A DNA stretch of 64,000 bases from Kineococcus rhizosphaerae (GCF_003002055.1 NZ_PVZF01000007.1:186001-250000); one strand, 5' to 3'. Positions 34,039-43,514 are shown, counted from the first letter of the stretch. Numbers and translations: made by a program. Notes: generated from the sequence alone by a model not told the origin.

Positions 34039-34850
34039 GCCCCGCTCCCGCCCTGCGGCTGGCGGGCGCGTCCCTGGCCTACGGCGAGCGCCGGTTGTGG
34101 TCCGGCCTCGACCTCGACGTCGCGCCCGGCGAGTTCGTCGCGGTCCTCGGCGCCAACGGGGCCGGCAAGTCCAGCCTGCTCAAGGTCGTCCTCGGCCAGC
34201 AGCCCCTCGAGCGCGGCACGGTCGAGGTCGCCGGCCGGGGGGTCCGGCGCGGGAACCGGCACGTCGGGTACGTCCCCCAGCAGAAGGGGCTCGACCCCGA
34301 CACCCCGCTGCGGGCCCGCGACTTCGTCCGCCTCGGCCTCGACGGGCACCGCTGGGGTCCGCTGCTGCCCTCCCGCCGGGCGCGCGCGGCGGTCGACCGG
34401 GTCCTGGCCGCCGTCGGCGCCACGAGCTACGCCGACGCCCCCGTCGGGCGGCTGTCCGGCGGCGAGCAGCAGCGGCTGCGCGTCGCGCAGAGCATCGTCG
34501 GCGACCCCGCCCTGCTGCTCGCCGACGAGCCCCTGCTGTCCCTGGACCTGAACCACGCCGCCGCCGTCAGCGCCCTGTTCCACGAGTCGCGCCTGCGCAC
34601 GGGCGCGGCCGTGGTCTTCGTGACCCACGACGTGAACCCCGTCCTGCCCTACGCCGACCGGGTCCTCTACCTCGCCGGGGGGCGGTTCCGCGTCGGCACC
34701 CCCGAGGAGGTCATGAACTCCCGCACGCTCAGCGACCTGTACGGCTCGCCCGTCGAGGTCGTCCGCTCCGGTGGGCGGCTGCTCGTCGCCGGCGGCGCCG
34801 CCCCCAGCGACCACCCGCACGCGCACCAGCACGAGGAAGCAGCACCGTGA
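34035..34850 (+). CDS. Metal ABC importer ATPase with histidine-rich tail
   Basis: A 271-residue ATPase with Walker A GANGAGKSS at about residues 39-47, signature LSGGEQQR near 139, Walker B ALLLADEPL near 160, and the H-loop VTHD. The C-terminus ends in HPHAHQHEEAAP, a likely metal-binding tail not present in most such ATPases. It overlaps the binding-protein gene by four bases (ATGA) and the permease gene by four bases (GTGA). It powers uptake of the metal. Confidence 0.93.
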   Translation: MSPAPALRLAGASLAYGERRLWSGLDLDVAPGEFVAVLGANGAGKSSLLKVVLGQQPLERGTVEVAGRGVRRGNRHVGYVPQQKGLDPDTPLRARDFVRLGLDGHRWGPLLPSRRARAAVDRVLAAVGATSYADAPVGRLSGGEQQRLRVAQSIVGDPALLLADEPLLSLDLNHAAAVSALFHESRLRTGAAVVFVTHDVNPVLPYADRVLYLAGGRFRVGTPEEVMNSRTLSDLYGSPVEVVRSGGRLLVAGGAAPSDHPHAHQHEEAAP

Positions 34851-35731
34851 GCACCATCGCCTGGGAGAAGGTCTTCGACTTCTCCGACTACTCCGAACTC
34901 CTCGCCCTCGTGCACAACTCGCTGTGGGCGGGCGCGCTGCTCGGGCTCATCGGCGGGCTCGTCGGAGTCTTCGTCGTCGCGCGCGACCTGCCGTTCGCCG
35001 TCCACGGCATCGCCGAGCTCAGCTTCGCCGGTGCCGCGTTCGCGCTGCTGATCGGCGTGAACGTCGTCGCGGGCTCGCTCGTGGGGTCCGTCCTGGCGGC
35101 CGTGCTGTTCGGGGTCCTCGGCAACCGGGCCCGCGAGCACAACTCCGCCATCGGGGTCCTCATGCCGTTCGGGCTGGGGCTCGGCGTGCTGTTCCTGGCC
35201 CTGTACCAGGGCCGGGCGGCGAACAAGTTCGGGTTGCTGACGGGCCAGATCGTCGCCGTCGACAACCCGCAGCTCGTCTCCCTGGCGGTGATCTCGGCGG
35301 TCGTGCTCGTGGCCCTGCTCGTGGTGTGGCGGCCCCTGCTGTTCGCCTCCCTCGACGCCGACGTCGCCGCCGCGCGCGGGGTCCCCGTGCGCCTGCTGTC
35401 GCCGGTGTTCATGCTCGTGCTCGGCCTGGCCGTGGCGATGAGCGTGCAGATCGTCGGCGCCCTGCTCGTGCTGGCGCTGCTCGTGACCCCCGCCGCCGCC
35501 GCGACCCGGGTGAGTTCCTCGCCGTTCACGGTGCCGCTGCTGTCGGTGGGTTTCGCGTTGACGGCGATGGTCGGCGGGATGCTGCTGGCCCTGGGGTCCT
35601 CGGTGCCGATCAGCCCCTACGTGACGACGGTGTCGTTCACGATCTACCTCGTCTGCCGGATCGTCGCGCGGTGGCGCCGGCCGGCGGACCGTCCCGAGGC
35701 CGCCCGGCCGGCCGTCGCCGAGATCGCCTGA
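34847..35731 (+). CDS. Metal ABC importer permease
   Basis: A 294-residue membrane protein of the ABC-3 (ZnuB/TroC) family with about eight helices. FVVARDLPFAVHGIAELSFAGAAFALL near residues 40-66, DADVAAARGVPV near 172-183 and VQIVGALLVLALLVTPAAAA are conserved features of the family. It is the last gene of the coupled operon, and it ends three bases before the convergent regulator gene. With the ATPase and binding protein it makes a complete Zn/Mn importer. Confidence 0.93.
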   Translation: MSTIAWEKVFDFSDYSELLALVHNSLWAGALLGLIGGLVGVFVVARDLPFAVHGIAELSFAGAAFALLIGVNVVAGSLVGSVLAAVLFGVLGNRAREHNSAIGVLMPFGLGLGVLFLALYQGRAANKFGLLTGQIVAVDNPQLVSLAVISAVVLVALLVVWRPLLFASLDADVAAARGVPVRLLSPVFMLVLGLAVAMSVQIVGALLVLALLVTPAAAATRVSSSPFTVPLLSVGFALTAMVGGMLLALGSSVPISPYVTTVSFTIYLVCRIVARWRRPADRPEAARPAVAEIA

Positions 35732-35734
35732 CCC

Positions 35735-36538
35735 TCAGCGGGAGAGCGCGGCCAGGACGCGCTCGGACCGGCTGCCCGCCGCGGCGTGGTACGTCACGAC
35801 GACCTGCCCCGGCGCGCTGGCGACCTCCAGCGCCTCCCACCCCACGGTCACCGTCTCCCGGCCCCCGTCCGCGAGCGGGACGGCGATGCGCTTGGTCCCC
35901 GCGGACTTCGACCGGACGCCGTGCCGGGCCCACAGCCGGGCGAACTCGGCGCTCTTGAGCGACAGCTCCCCCACGAGCCGGGTCAGCCGGGGATCGTCGA
36001 GGTACCGCACGGCCGCCCCCCGGGTGGACCCGACGGCCTCGGCCGCCAGCTCGGCCCAGTCCGGGTAGAGGGCACGGGAACCGGGGTCGAGGAACAGGTG
36101 CCGCAGCACGTTGGCGGGCATGCCCCCGTGCAGCCGGTGGGCGGCCCCGTTCGCGGCCAGGACGTCCATGAACCGGCCCACGACGAAGGCCGGGGCCGGG
36201 GCGCGCTCGACGAACGCGACGATGGCCGGGCTGCACACCTCGGGCCCGGCGCCGCGCGCGGGCAACGCGTTCCCGGCGAGGGAGGCCAGGTAGTCGCGCG
36301 ACTCCGCGTCCAGCCCCAGCACCCGCGCCAGCGCGTCGAGCACCGGTGGGGACGGGTGGCGGTCCCGGCCGCGTTCGAGGCGGACGTAGTACTCGGCGCT
36401 GACGCCCGCGAGCATCGCGACCTCCTCGCGGCGCAGCCCGGGGACCCGACGGCGCGGGCCGTCGGGCAGACCCGCCTCGACGGGCCGGACGAGTTCGCGC
36501 CGGGCCCGGAGGAACTCGCCCAGCAGGTTCTCACTCAC
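35735..36538 (-). CDS. XRE-family regulator with MmyB-like ligand domain
   Basis: A 267-residue regulator. The N-terminal helix-turn-helix (about residues 8-75) has PGLRREEVAMLAGVSAEYYVRLERGRD, and the C-terminal domain (about 105-265) has the MmyB fold markers SRALYPDWAELAAEAV and FARLWARHGVR. In actinobacteria such proteins usually sit next to, and control, an oxidoreductase gene; here that is the divergent SDR. The ligand is unknown, possibly a fatty acid. A 6-bp inverted repeat (AGGGGT/ACCCCT, 36569-36592) in the spacer could be its operator. Confidence 0.92.
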   Translation of the reverse strand: MSENLLGEFLRARRELVRPVEAGLPDGPRRRVPGLRREEVAMLAGVSAEYYVRLERGRDRHPSPPVLDALARVLGLDAESRDYLASLAGNALPARGAGPEVCSPAIVAFVERAPAPAFVVGRFMDVLAANGAAHRLHGGMPANVLRHLFLDPGSRALYPDWAELAAEAVGSTRGAAVRYLDDPRLTRLVGELSLKSAEFARLWARHGVRSKSAGTKRIAVPLADGGRETVTVGWEALEVASAPGQVVVTYHAAAGSRSERVLAALSR

Positions 36539-36639
36539 GCCCCCACGGTAGGACGGTTCCGCGGTGCGAGGGGTGACCCCGCCGCTACCCCTGTCCGCAC
36601 GGTCTGGAACGGCACCGGCGGCGGGCCGAACCTCGGGGC

Positions 36640-37401
36640 ATGACCACCGACCAGACCACCGACCAGACCACCGACCTGACCCACCGCACCGCCGTCGTCA
36701 CCGGAGCCTCCGGGGGCATCGGAGAGGCCACCGCCCGCCGCCTGGCCGCCGCCGGCGCCCGCGTCGCCGTCCTGGGCCGGCGCGCGGCCGAGCTCGACCG
36801 CGTCGCCGCCGAGATCGGCGGTCTCGCCGTCGTCGCCGACGTGACCGCCGGACCGGAGCACCTCGCCGACGCCGCCGCCCGGGTCCGGGCCGGGCTGGGC
36901 CGCCCCGACCTCGTCGTGGCCAACGCGGGCGTCATGCTCGGGGCGCCGTTCGCGACGGCCCAGCACCGGGAACTGTCCGCGATGGTCGCCACGAACGTCA
37001 CCGGGCTGATCGACACCGCGCACGCCTTCGTCGACGACCTGCTCGCCGCCGACGGACCCGCCGACCTCGTGCTCATCGGCTCGGTCGCCTCGACGAACTT
37101 CTGGCCCGGGTACGCGACCTACTCGGCGACCAAGGCCGCCGTCGCCGCGCTGGGCAGGGGCCTGCGCGTCGAACTCGGCCCGCGCGGGGTGCGGGTCCGC
37201 ACCCTCGAACCGGGCATGACGGCCAGCGACCTCGGCAGCGGGATGCTCGACGCCGAGGCCCGCGAACGGCTGGCCGGGTTCCGCGAGGCCGTCCCCGCGA
37301 TCCCCGCCTCCGACGTCGCCGAGGCCGTGGCGTGGGCGGCGGCGCTACCGGCGCGGGTGAACGTCGCCGAACTCGTGGTGCTGCCGACCGTCCAGGGGTA
37401 G
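36640..37401 (+). CDS. SDR-family oxidoreductase
   Basis: A 253-residue classical SDR. TGASGGIG lies near residues 21-28, a VANAG variant of NNAG near 95, and the catalytic YSATK near 163-167 with the serine in IGSVAS. The N-terminus carries three TDQT repeats encoded by a 12-base repeat. It is divergent from the MmyB-type regulator and 28 bases upstream of the azoreductase gene, with which it probably forms an operon. Cytosolic NAD(P)-dependent enzyme; substrate unknown. Confidence 0.9.
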   Translation: MTTDQTTDQTTDLTHRTAVVTGASGGIGEATARRLAAAGARVAVLGRRAAELDRVAAEIGGLAVVADVTAGPEHLADAAARVRAGLGRPDLVVANAGVMLGAPFATAQHRELSAMVATNVTGLIDTAHAFVDDLLAADGPADLVLIGSVASTNFWPGYATYSATKAAVAALGRGLRVELGPRGVRVRTLEPGMTASDLGSGMLDAEARERLAGFREAVPAIPASDVAEAVAWAAALPARVNVAELVVLPTVQG

Positions 37402-37429
37402 GGACCGGACCGGCGGGTAGCCTGCGCGC

Positions 37430-38062
37430 ATGCCGCACCTGTTGCACCTGGACTCCTCCGCCGACCTCACGACGTCGCGGTCGCGGGCCGTCACGGCCGC
37501 CTTCGCCGAGGCCTGGAGGAGCCGCGGGGACGACTTCACCGTCACCCACCGCGACCTGCACCGCGACCCGTTGCCGCACTTCGCGACGAACGAGCAGCAC
37601 TGGCCGGCCGCGGACCGCCGCCCGGACGCGCAGGTGCCCGCCGACCAGGACGCGCTCACGGAGCAGATCCACGCCGAACTCCTCGCCGCGGACGTCCTCG
37701 TCGTCGGCGCGCCGCTGTACAACTACACGGTCCCCTCGACGCTGAAGGTGTGGCTGGACCACGTCCACATCCCCGGCGCCCTGGCCGGTGAGGGGTCGCA
37801 GCCGCTGAAGGGGCGGCCCGCCGTCGTCGTCAGCGCCCGCGGGGCGACCTACGACGCAGGCACCCCGACCGAGAGCTGGGACCACGGCGTCCCGGTGCTG
37901 CAGATCATCCTCGGGAACTCGCTCGGCATGCAGGTGCACGTCGTGCAGACCAGCGCGACCCTCGCCGACCGGCTGCCGGACCTGGCGGACCTCAAGGAGC
38001 GCGCCGACGCCGAACTGGAAGCCGCGCAGGCCGCTGCGCGCGAACTCGCCCTGACCCTCTGA
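37430..38062 (+). CDS. azoR: FMN-dependent NADH azoreductase/quinone reductase
   Basis: A 210-residue flavodoxin-fold enzyme. LHLDSSADLTTSRSR near residues 4-18 binds the FMN phosphate, PLYNYTVPSTLKVWLDHV near 95-112 is the family's most conserved segment, and SARGATYD near 142 contacts the flavin. AzoR enzymes reduce quinones by two electrons and can cleave azo dyes; a quinone-detoxifying role is usual. It lies directly behind an SDR gene and ends 22 bases before a convergent SDR gene. Confidence 0.92.
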   Translation: MPHLLHLDSSADLTTSRSRAVTAAFAEAWRSRGDDFTVTHRDLHRDPLPHFATNEQHWPAADRRPDAQVPADQDALTEQIHAELLAADVLVVGAPLYNYTVPSTLKVWLDHVHIPGALAGEGSQPLKGRPAVVVSARGATYDAGTPTESWDHGVPVLQIILGNSLGMQVHVVQTSATLADRLPDLADLKERADAELEAAQAAARELALTL

Positions 38063-38084
38063 GTCCCCTGGCCGCGACGGGGTT

Positions 38085-38861
38085 TCAGGGCAGGATCGCG
38101 TCCACGTACCCGCCGTCGACGCGCACCGCGGCCCCCGTCGTCGCCGACGCCAGCGGCGAAGCCAGGTAGCAGACCATGTTCGCGATCTCCTCGGGTTCGA
38201 TGAGCCGCTGCAGCAGCGACTGCGGCCGGAACCGCGTCATGAACTCGCGCTGCTTCTCCTCCCACGGCCCGTCGCCCACGAGCTCGCGCGCGAACTCCTC
38301 GACGCCCTCGGTGTGGGTGGGTCCCGCGAGGACGGAGTTCACCGTGACGCCCGTCCCGGCGGCCGCCTTCGCGAAACCCCGGTGGACCCCGAGCAGCGCC
38401 GTCTTCGAGACGCCGTAGTGGATCATCTCCGCGGGCGTCACGACGGCGGAGTCGCTGGAGGTGTAGAGCACGCGCCCCCACCCCTTCGCCGTCATGGCGG
38501 GCAGGTAGTGGCGGGTGAGGCGCACCGCGGTGAGGACGTTGGTGTCGAAGTACCGGCGCCACTCGTCGTCGCTGATCTCCAGCGGGTCGGCGGCCCCGAA
38601 GATCCCGAGGTTGTTCACCAGGACGTCGACCTCGGGGACGGCGGCGACGAGGTCGGAGTGGCCCGACACGCTCGTGACGTCGCCCGCCACGGTCCGCACG
38701 TCGCCGTCGATCGTCGCGGCCGCCGCCTCCAGCCGGCCGGGGTCGCGGCCGGTGAGGACGACGGCGGCACCGCAGCCGGCCAGGCCCTGCGCGATGGCCA
38801 GGCCGATGCCGGAGCTGGAGCCCGTGACGAGGACGGTCTTCCCGGTGAGGTCGATGCGCAC
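38085..38861 (-). CDS. SDR-family oxidoreductase
   Basis: A 258-residue SDR starting at GTG 38861. It has VTGSSSGIG near residues 11-19, VNNLG near 85, the catalytic serine in YTSSDSAVV and YGVSK near 150, and a GGYVDAILP C-terminus. Resemblance to 3-oxoacyl-ACP reductases is general and does not fix a substrate. It is convergent with azoR and divergent from the phosphotransferase gene. The open frame continues upstream of the GTG without SDR-like sequence. Confidence 0.9.
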   Translation of the reverse strand: MRIDLTGKTVLVTGSSSGIGLAIAQGLAGCGAAVVLTGRDPGRLEAAAATIDGDVRTVAGDVTSVSGHSDLVAAVPEVDVLVNNLGIFGAADPLEISDDEWRRYFDTNVLTAVRLTRHYLPAMTAKGWGRVLYTSSDSAVVTPAEMIHYGVSKTALLGVHRGFAKAAAGTGVTVNSVLAGPTHTEGVEEFARELVGDGPWEEKQREFMTRFRPQSLLQRLIEPEEIANMVCYLASPLASATTGAAVRVDGGYVDAILP

Positions 38862-38952
38862 GACGCCTTTCCTACCGGCCCGTGCGCCGGTCGGCACCCG
38901 CGCGGGTCGACGTGCCCCGCGAGCCCGGTGCGCGGTCCGTACGCTCGGCCCC

Positions 38953-39801
38953 GTGCTGCCGCCCGGGGTGTCGATGCTGTGGGAGCCCGTCGACGCCGCG
39001 ACCGCGCTGCGCGAGCGCTTCGGCTTCACCGGCCTCGACGACGTCGGCGCGTGGATCACCGGTGTCCTGCGCGGGACCTGGGGCCTGGACGTCGAGGCGG
39101 TCCCGCGCGTCGTGCTCAGCGACCAGAACCTCATCGCCTGGGCCGCACCGGGAACGGTCGTCAAGCTCTGCCGCGACCCGGACCGGTTCGCCCGTCTCGA
39201 CACCTCGACCCGGCTGCTGCGGGCCCTGGCCGGTCTCGGGCTCCCCGTCGCCGACCCGCTCCCCGACACGGGCGGTCGCGTCCGCGTCGTGCTCGACGGC
39301 CCGCTCGGCCCGCTGTCCGCGGCGGTCCTGCCCGAGCTCGACGGCGACTGGCTCGACGTGGGCGACCTCGCCGCCGTGCGCGACGCGGGCGCCTGGCTGG
39401 CCCGGCTGCACACCGCGCTCGCCGGCCGCGCCACCGCTGCGAGCGACCTGCGCGAGCGCGTGGCGGCCTCCGGCGGCGCGGACCTCGTGGCGGGCCTGCC
39501 GGACCTCGACGACGTCCCCCAGCTCGTGCACCGCGACTACCGCGCCGCGAACCTGCTGACCCGGGACTCCCGCGTCGTGGGGATCCTGGACTTCGACGAG
39601 GTCCGCGTCGAGCACCGCGTGCACGACCTCGCCCAGGCCAGCGTGTTCCTCGCGACGCGGTTCACCGACTGGGGTCCGACGCCCCCGGCCGCCCGCGACG
39701 CCCTGCGGCAGGGGTACGAGTCGGTGCGCCCGCTCAACGCCGCCGAGGCGGCGTGGCTCGGCGCCCTGGTGCCGTGGCTGGAGCGCCACACCGGGTTCTG
39801 A
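38953..39801 (+). CDS. Aminoglycoside-phosphotransferase-family kinase
   Basis: A 282-residue protein-kinase-like enzyme with a short N-lobe (VVKLCRDPDRF carries the ATP-binding lysine), the catalytic loop VHRDYRAANLL near residues 195-205 with its aspartate, and the metal-binding ILDFDEV near 215. The family phosphorylates antibiotics, choline or other small metabolites, so resistance should not be assumed. Possible starts are GTG 38953, GTG 38968 or ATG 38974. It is divergent from an SDR gene. Confidence 0.85.
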   Translation: MLPPGVSMLWEPVDAATALRERFGFTGLDDVGAWITGVLRGTWGLDVEAVPRVVLSDQNLIAWAAPGTVVKLCRDPDRFARLDTSTRLLRALAGLGLPVADPLPDTGGRVRVVLDGPLGPLSAAVLPELDGDWLDVGDLAAVRDAGAWLARLHTALAGRATAASDLRERVAASGGADLVAGLPDLDDVPQLVHRDYRAANLLTRDSRVVGILDFDEVRVEHRVHDLAQASVFLATRFTDWGPTPPAARDALRQGYESVRPLNAAEAAWLGALVPWLERHTGF

Positions 39802-39816
39802 CGCCGGGCACCCCGG

Positions 39817-40701
39817 TCAGGCCCCCGACGCGGCAGGGAACGCCCCGGCGGCCGACAGGTGCAGGGTGTACGGGTTGCCGAGGTGGCCGTACCGGGCCGT
39901 CACCCGGGCGATGAGCTCCGCGGCGCTGTCGCTGGCGGCCACCGCCTCGTCGTAGTCGACGAGGTACCGGCGCGTCTGGTCCAGGACGCGGGCCGCGTCC
40001 TCGTCGGGGGCGCCCGGGTCGCGGTGCCCCGTCACGACCCGCCGGGCGCCGAGCCGCTCGACGGCGTCGAGGGCCGCGAGCCACTCGCGGCGCCCGGCCG
40101 CGTCGGCGGCGGCCAGGTACGGGTGGATGCCGTCGTAGGCGACGTCCCCGCTGAGGACGAGGTCGGCGTCGGGCACGTGCACGACGGTCGTGGGGGTGGT
40201 GTCGCTGCGCCCGACGTCCACGACGTGCAGCGGGCGGCCCTCGACCTCCAGCTCCCCGTCGAAGGGTCCCGGCGCGACGAGCTCGGCCGGCAGCTGCCCG
40301 GGGAAGATGCCCTCCCACACCGCCCGGCCGCCCGCCGAGGCCTGGGCCGCGGCCTCGGGGGCGACCTGCGGCAGGCAGACGAGGTCCGCGCCGGGGAAAG
40401 CGGCCAGGGTGCCGCCCAGCCCCAGGAAGTGGTCCCCGTGCCCGTGGGTCACGTAGACGCGCGTGAGCCGCTTGCCGCTGCCCACGATCCAGTCGGTCAG
40501 CGCGAGCGACTCCGCCTCGGTGACGAGGCCGTCGACGAGGACCGCCTCGCGCTCGCCGCTGACCAGGGTGCAGGTCGTGGCGGGCCAGGTGGCCGGCTGC
40601 GCCCGGTCCCAGCTGGGCAGGGGGTCGCGCACGGTCTTGTACGGGCTGACGTGGAAGGTCGCGGTGAGCGTGCTGGCGGCGCTGGCCGGGGAGGTCGTCA
40701 T
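39817..40701 (-). CDS. Metallo-beta-lactamase-fold hydrolase
   Basis: A 294-residue protein with the zinc motif THGHGDH at residues 85-91, a later histidine in VDVGRSDTTPTTVV/VHVPDA, the bridging aspartate in LVLSGDVAYDG and VTGHRDPG near 225. The family hydrolyses thioesters, lactones or phosphodiesters; the long lid (residues 110-165) and C-terminal helices resemble lactonase-like or glyoxalase II-like members. It is downstream of the first large LuxR regulator on the same strand but has its own copy of the 17-bp regional motif 34 bases before the start, so it may be part of the local regulon. Confidence 0.88.
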   Translation of the reverse strand: MTTSPASAASTLTATFHVSPYKTVRDPLPSWDRAQPATWPATTCTLVSGEREAVLVDGLVTEAESLALTDWIVGSGKRLTRVYVTHGHGDHFLGLGGTLAAFPGADLVCLPQVAPEAAAQASAGGRAVWEGIFPGQLPAELVAPGPFDGELEVEGRPLHVVDVGRSDTTPTTVVHVPDADLVLSGDVAYDGIHPYLAAADAAGRREWLAALDAVERLGARRVVTGHRDPGAPDEDAARVLDQTRRYLVDYDEAVAASDSAAELIARVTARYGHLGNPYTLHLSAAGAFPAASGA

Positions 40702-40735
40702 GCCCCGGACGCTAGGGAGAACGGCGCGTCCCACG

Positions 40736-40752
40736 CATCGGTCGAACCACTG
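40736..40752 (-). promoter_or_regulatory. Regional 17-bp motif, copy before the MBL hydrolase gene
   Basis: Read toward the gene this is CAGTGGTTCGACCGATG, ending 34 bases before the start codon. It matches the copy at 56121-56137 at 16 of 17 positions and lies at nearly the same distance from the start. Confidence 0.6.
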
Positions 40753-40775
40753 CTCGCGCCGGGCGGCGCGGGCGG

Positions 40776-43514
40776 TCACACCCGTCCGGCGAGCGCGTCG
40801 GCCAGGTGCGAGCGCCGGTTCACCTGCAGCTTGGCGAAGGCGTGGTGCAGGTGCGAGCCGACCGTCCGGTGCGAGAGGTACACCTGGTCCGCGATCTCCC
40901 GGTTGGACAGCCCCTGCGCGGCCAGCACGGCCACCATGAGCTCCTGCGCGGTCAGCGACCGGACCGCGAGGTCGCGCGCGGGTCCCGCGTCCGCCCCGGC
41001 GTCGTCCGCGCCGCCCGCGGCCCGCAGCTCCACGCGCGCCCGCTCGGCCAGGGGCAGCACGAGGTGCTCCTCGAAGAACCGCAGGGCCTCGACGAGCTGC
41101 TCCCGCGCCTCGGTGATCCTGCGCTGGCGGCGCAACCACTCGCCGTGGTGCAGCCGGGTGCGGGCCACGTCGAGGCCCGTCCCCCCGCGGCGGCCGAGCT
41201 CCAGCGCGGCCCGGAAGTGCTGCTCGGCCGTGCCGTCGTCGGCCAGCAGCGCGCGCGAACGCTCCAGCAGCAGTTCCAGGTGGACCGACCCGCTGACCCG
41301 CACGACGTCGGACGCCGTGCGCAGCCAGTCGTGGACGGCGTCGGGCCGGCCGGTGCGGACGGCCGCCTCGGCCAGGTCCCCACCGGCCCACAGGGCGACG
41401 GAGGCGTTGGCGGCCGTCCCGGTCAGCTCCCGCAGCGCGTCCGCGTACCGCCCGTCGGTCAGGGCCAGCACCCCGGCCGCCCACGCGGCGCTCGCCGCCA
41501 CCCGCGCGAACGGCGCGGCCGCCGGGAGGGCCTCGGCCTGCCGCAGGGCCTGCAGGGCGCGGTCGCGTTCACCGCCCCAGGCGCGCGCCCGGGCCACGAC
41601 GGCGGCGGCCATGGCGGCCACGACGGGCAGGTCCAGCTCGCGGCTCAGGCGCAGGGCCTGCTCGGCGTCGGCCAGCCCACCCGCCAGGTCACCCGCCGTG
41701 ACGCGGGGGGTGGCCCGCCCGCACAGGGCGATCGTCTCGTCGCCGGCGCGCCCGGAGGCGTGGAAGGCGTCGACGGCGCTGCTCCAGCACGTCTCGGCGA
41801 CCACCAGGTCGCCGGCGTCCTCGGCCGAGAACGCCAGGCAGTTCAGCAGGACGCCGTCCACGTCCTGCACCTCGGTGCGGAACCGCTCGAACGTCGCGAC
41901 GTCCAGGGGGGCGCGGGGGTCGACCAGGGCCAGCCCGATCCGGCGCAGGCTGCTGCCGGGGTCCTCACCGGCCAGGGCCGAGCGCACCGCGGCGCGGACG
42001 TCGTCGGGTTCCTGCAGGACGGAGCACTTCGTCGCGGCCCAGACGAGGACCTCGACCCGGTCGGCGCTGCCGGGCAGGCCCCGGGCCAGGTCGACGAGGT
42101 CGAGGGTGCTGCGCCCCCGGTGGTCGGCGGTCATGCTGAGCAACCAGTCCGTGCGGGCGGCACGGCGCACGACCTCGAACTGCGTCGGGGCGACGACCGC
42201 GCGCACCTGCGTCAGGAGCGCCGCCGCGTCCACCGAGGCGCCCGCCTGCCGCGCCGCCTCGGCGGCGGAGGACAGCAGCCGCGCCCGGTCCTGCGGCTGC
42301 GGGGTCAGCGCGCTCGCGCGTCGCCACAGCGTCGACGCCTCCGCCGTCGCCCCCTGCCGGAAGACGGCCTCGGCGACGTCGGCGAGCTCGGCGGCGACCC
42401 CCGCGTCCCAGCCCGTCACGGCGGCGGCGCGGTGCTGGACGCGCCGCGCCGGGGAGGGCACGGCCCGCGCCAGGGCCGTGTGGGCCTGCGAACGCTCGGC
42501 GGACCCCGCGCCGTCGTAGAGGGCCGAGCCGACGAGGGGGTGGCGGAAGAGGAACCGGTCGCCCTCGGAGCCCAGCAGCCCCACCCGCTCGGCCGGTGCC
42601 AGGTCCTGCTCCCCCAGCCCCAGCAGGTCCAGGGCGCCGAGGACCTCCGGGCGGGAGGCGTCCTGGCCCGCGGCGACGACGAGCAGGGCCCGGCGGGTGC
42701 CGGCGGGGAGCCCGTGGACCTCGCCGAGGAACGCCTGCTCCAGGCGCCGGCTCATGGAGACGCGGTGCCCGCCGTCGGCCCCGCCGGTGCGGGTCCACTG
42801 CGTGGCCAGCTCGGTGAGGGCCAGCGGGTTGCCGAGGGACTCCTCCAGCACCTGGGCCCGGACCCGGGCCGGCAGGTCGGGGCGGCGGGCGGACAGCAGC
42901 GCCTTGGCCTCGCGCGGGGGCAGCGGCCCCAGGCGCACGACGTGCGGGAAGTCGCGGGCCGGGGACGGGCGGGACGGGTCGGGGCGGGTGGTGGCCAGCA
43001 CCAGGGCCCGGGCGCCGTCCAGCCGCCGCGGCAACGAGACGAGGGTCTCGGTGCTGGAGGGGTCCACCCAGTGCAGGTCCTCCAGGACGAGCAGCAGCGG
43101 CTCGGCCTGCGCCGCCTCCTCCAGCAGCCCCGTGGTGGCCAGGCTCAGGACCAGCCGGTCCACCGCGGCGCCGTCCGCGAGCCCGAAGACCACCTCCAGG
43201 GCTTCGCGCTGGCGCGCGGGCAGGGCGTCGACGCGGTCCAGGACGGGGTGGAGCAGTTCGTGCAGCCCTGCGAAACCGGTCCCCTCGCCGCCGCGGAACC
43301 CCCGGCACCGCAGCACCCGGAACCCCGTCGCGGCGGCCTCGGCGGCGAGCGCGGAGACCAGCGCGGTCTTGCCGAGGCCGGCCTCGCCCACCACGAGCGC
43401 ACCCGAACCCCGGCCGGCGGCGGCCTGCCCGAGCAGGCCGCGCAGCAGCGTGAGCTCGTCGAGGCGTCCCACGAGGACGGCGGCCGGGTCGTGCGGGCCG
43501 GTGGACGTCGTCAT
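40776..43514 (-). CDS. Large ATP-binding LuxR-family regulator (LAL), first copy
   Basis: A 912-residue regulator. An N-terminal AAA-type ATPase (Walker A GEAGLGKT at residues 43-50, Walker B LLLVLEDLHWVD near 145) is followed by a long helical repeat region (about 350-840) and a C-terminal LuxR helix-turn-helix (about 845-905, LTAQELMVAVLAAQGLSNRE then SHRTVGSHL). LAL proteins are ATP-controlled transcription activators. It is divergent from an alpha/beta hydrolase gene, and the 205-base spacer holds one copy of the 17-bp regional motif. Two further LAL proteins with very similar HTH domains lie within 11 kb. Confidence 0.93.
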   Translation of the reverse strand: MTTSTGPHDPAAVLVGRLDELTLLRGLLGQAAAGRGSGALVVGEAGLGKTALVSALAAEAAATGFRVLRCRGFRGGEGTGFAGLHELLHPVLDRVDALPARQREALEVVFGLADGAAVDRLVLSLATTGLLEEAAQAEPLLLVLEDLHWVDPSSTETLVSLPRRLDGARALVLATTRPDPSRPSPARDFPHVVRLGPLPPREAKALLSARRPDLPARVRAQVLEESLGNPLALTELATQWTRTGGADGGHRVSMSRRLEQAFLGEVHGLPAGTRRALLVVAAGQDASRPEVLGALDLLGLGEQDLAPAERVGLLGSEGDRFLFRHPLVGSALYDGAGSAERSQAHTALARAVPSPARRVQHRAAAVTGWDAGVAAELADVAEAVFRQGATAEASTLWRRASALTPQPQDRARLLSSAAEAARQAGASVDAAALLTQVRAVVAPTQFEVVRRAARTDWLLSMTADHRGRSTLDLVDLARGLPGSADRVEVLVWAATKCSVLQEPDDVRAAVRSALAGEDPGSSLRRIGLALVDPRAPLDVATFERFRTEVQDVDGVLLNCLAFSAEDAGDLVVAETCWSSAVDAFHASGRAGDETIALCGRATPRVTAGDLAGGLADAEQALRLSRELDLPVVAAMAAAVVARARAWGGERDRALQALRQAEALPAAAPFARVAASAAWAAGVLALTDGRYADALRELTGTAANASVALWAGGDLAEAAVRTGRPDAVHDWLRTASDVVRVSGSVHLELLLERSRALLADDGTAEQHFRAALELGRRGGTGLDVARTRLHHGEWLRRQRRITEAREQLVEALRFFEEHLVLPLAERARVELRAAGGADDAGADAGPARDLAVRSLTAQELMVAVLAAQGLSNREIADQVYLSHRTVGSHLHHAFAKLQVNRRSHLADALAGRV

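Noticed and set aside
38953-39801. Aminoglycoside resistance gene
   Set aside because: The kinase fold is clear, but the family has many metabolic members and no substrate-specific signature is visible, so resistance is not claimed.
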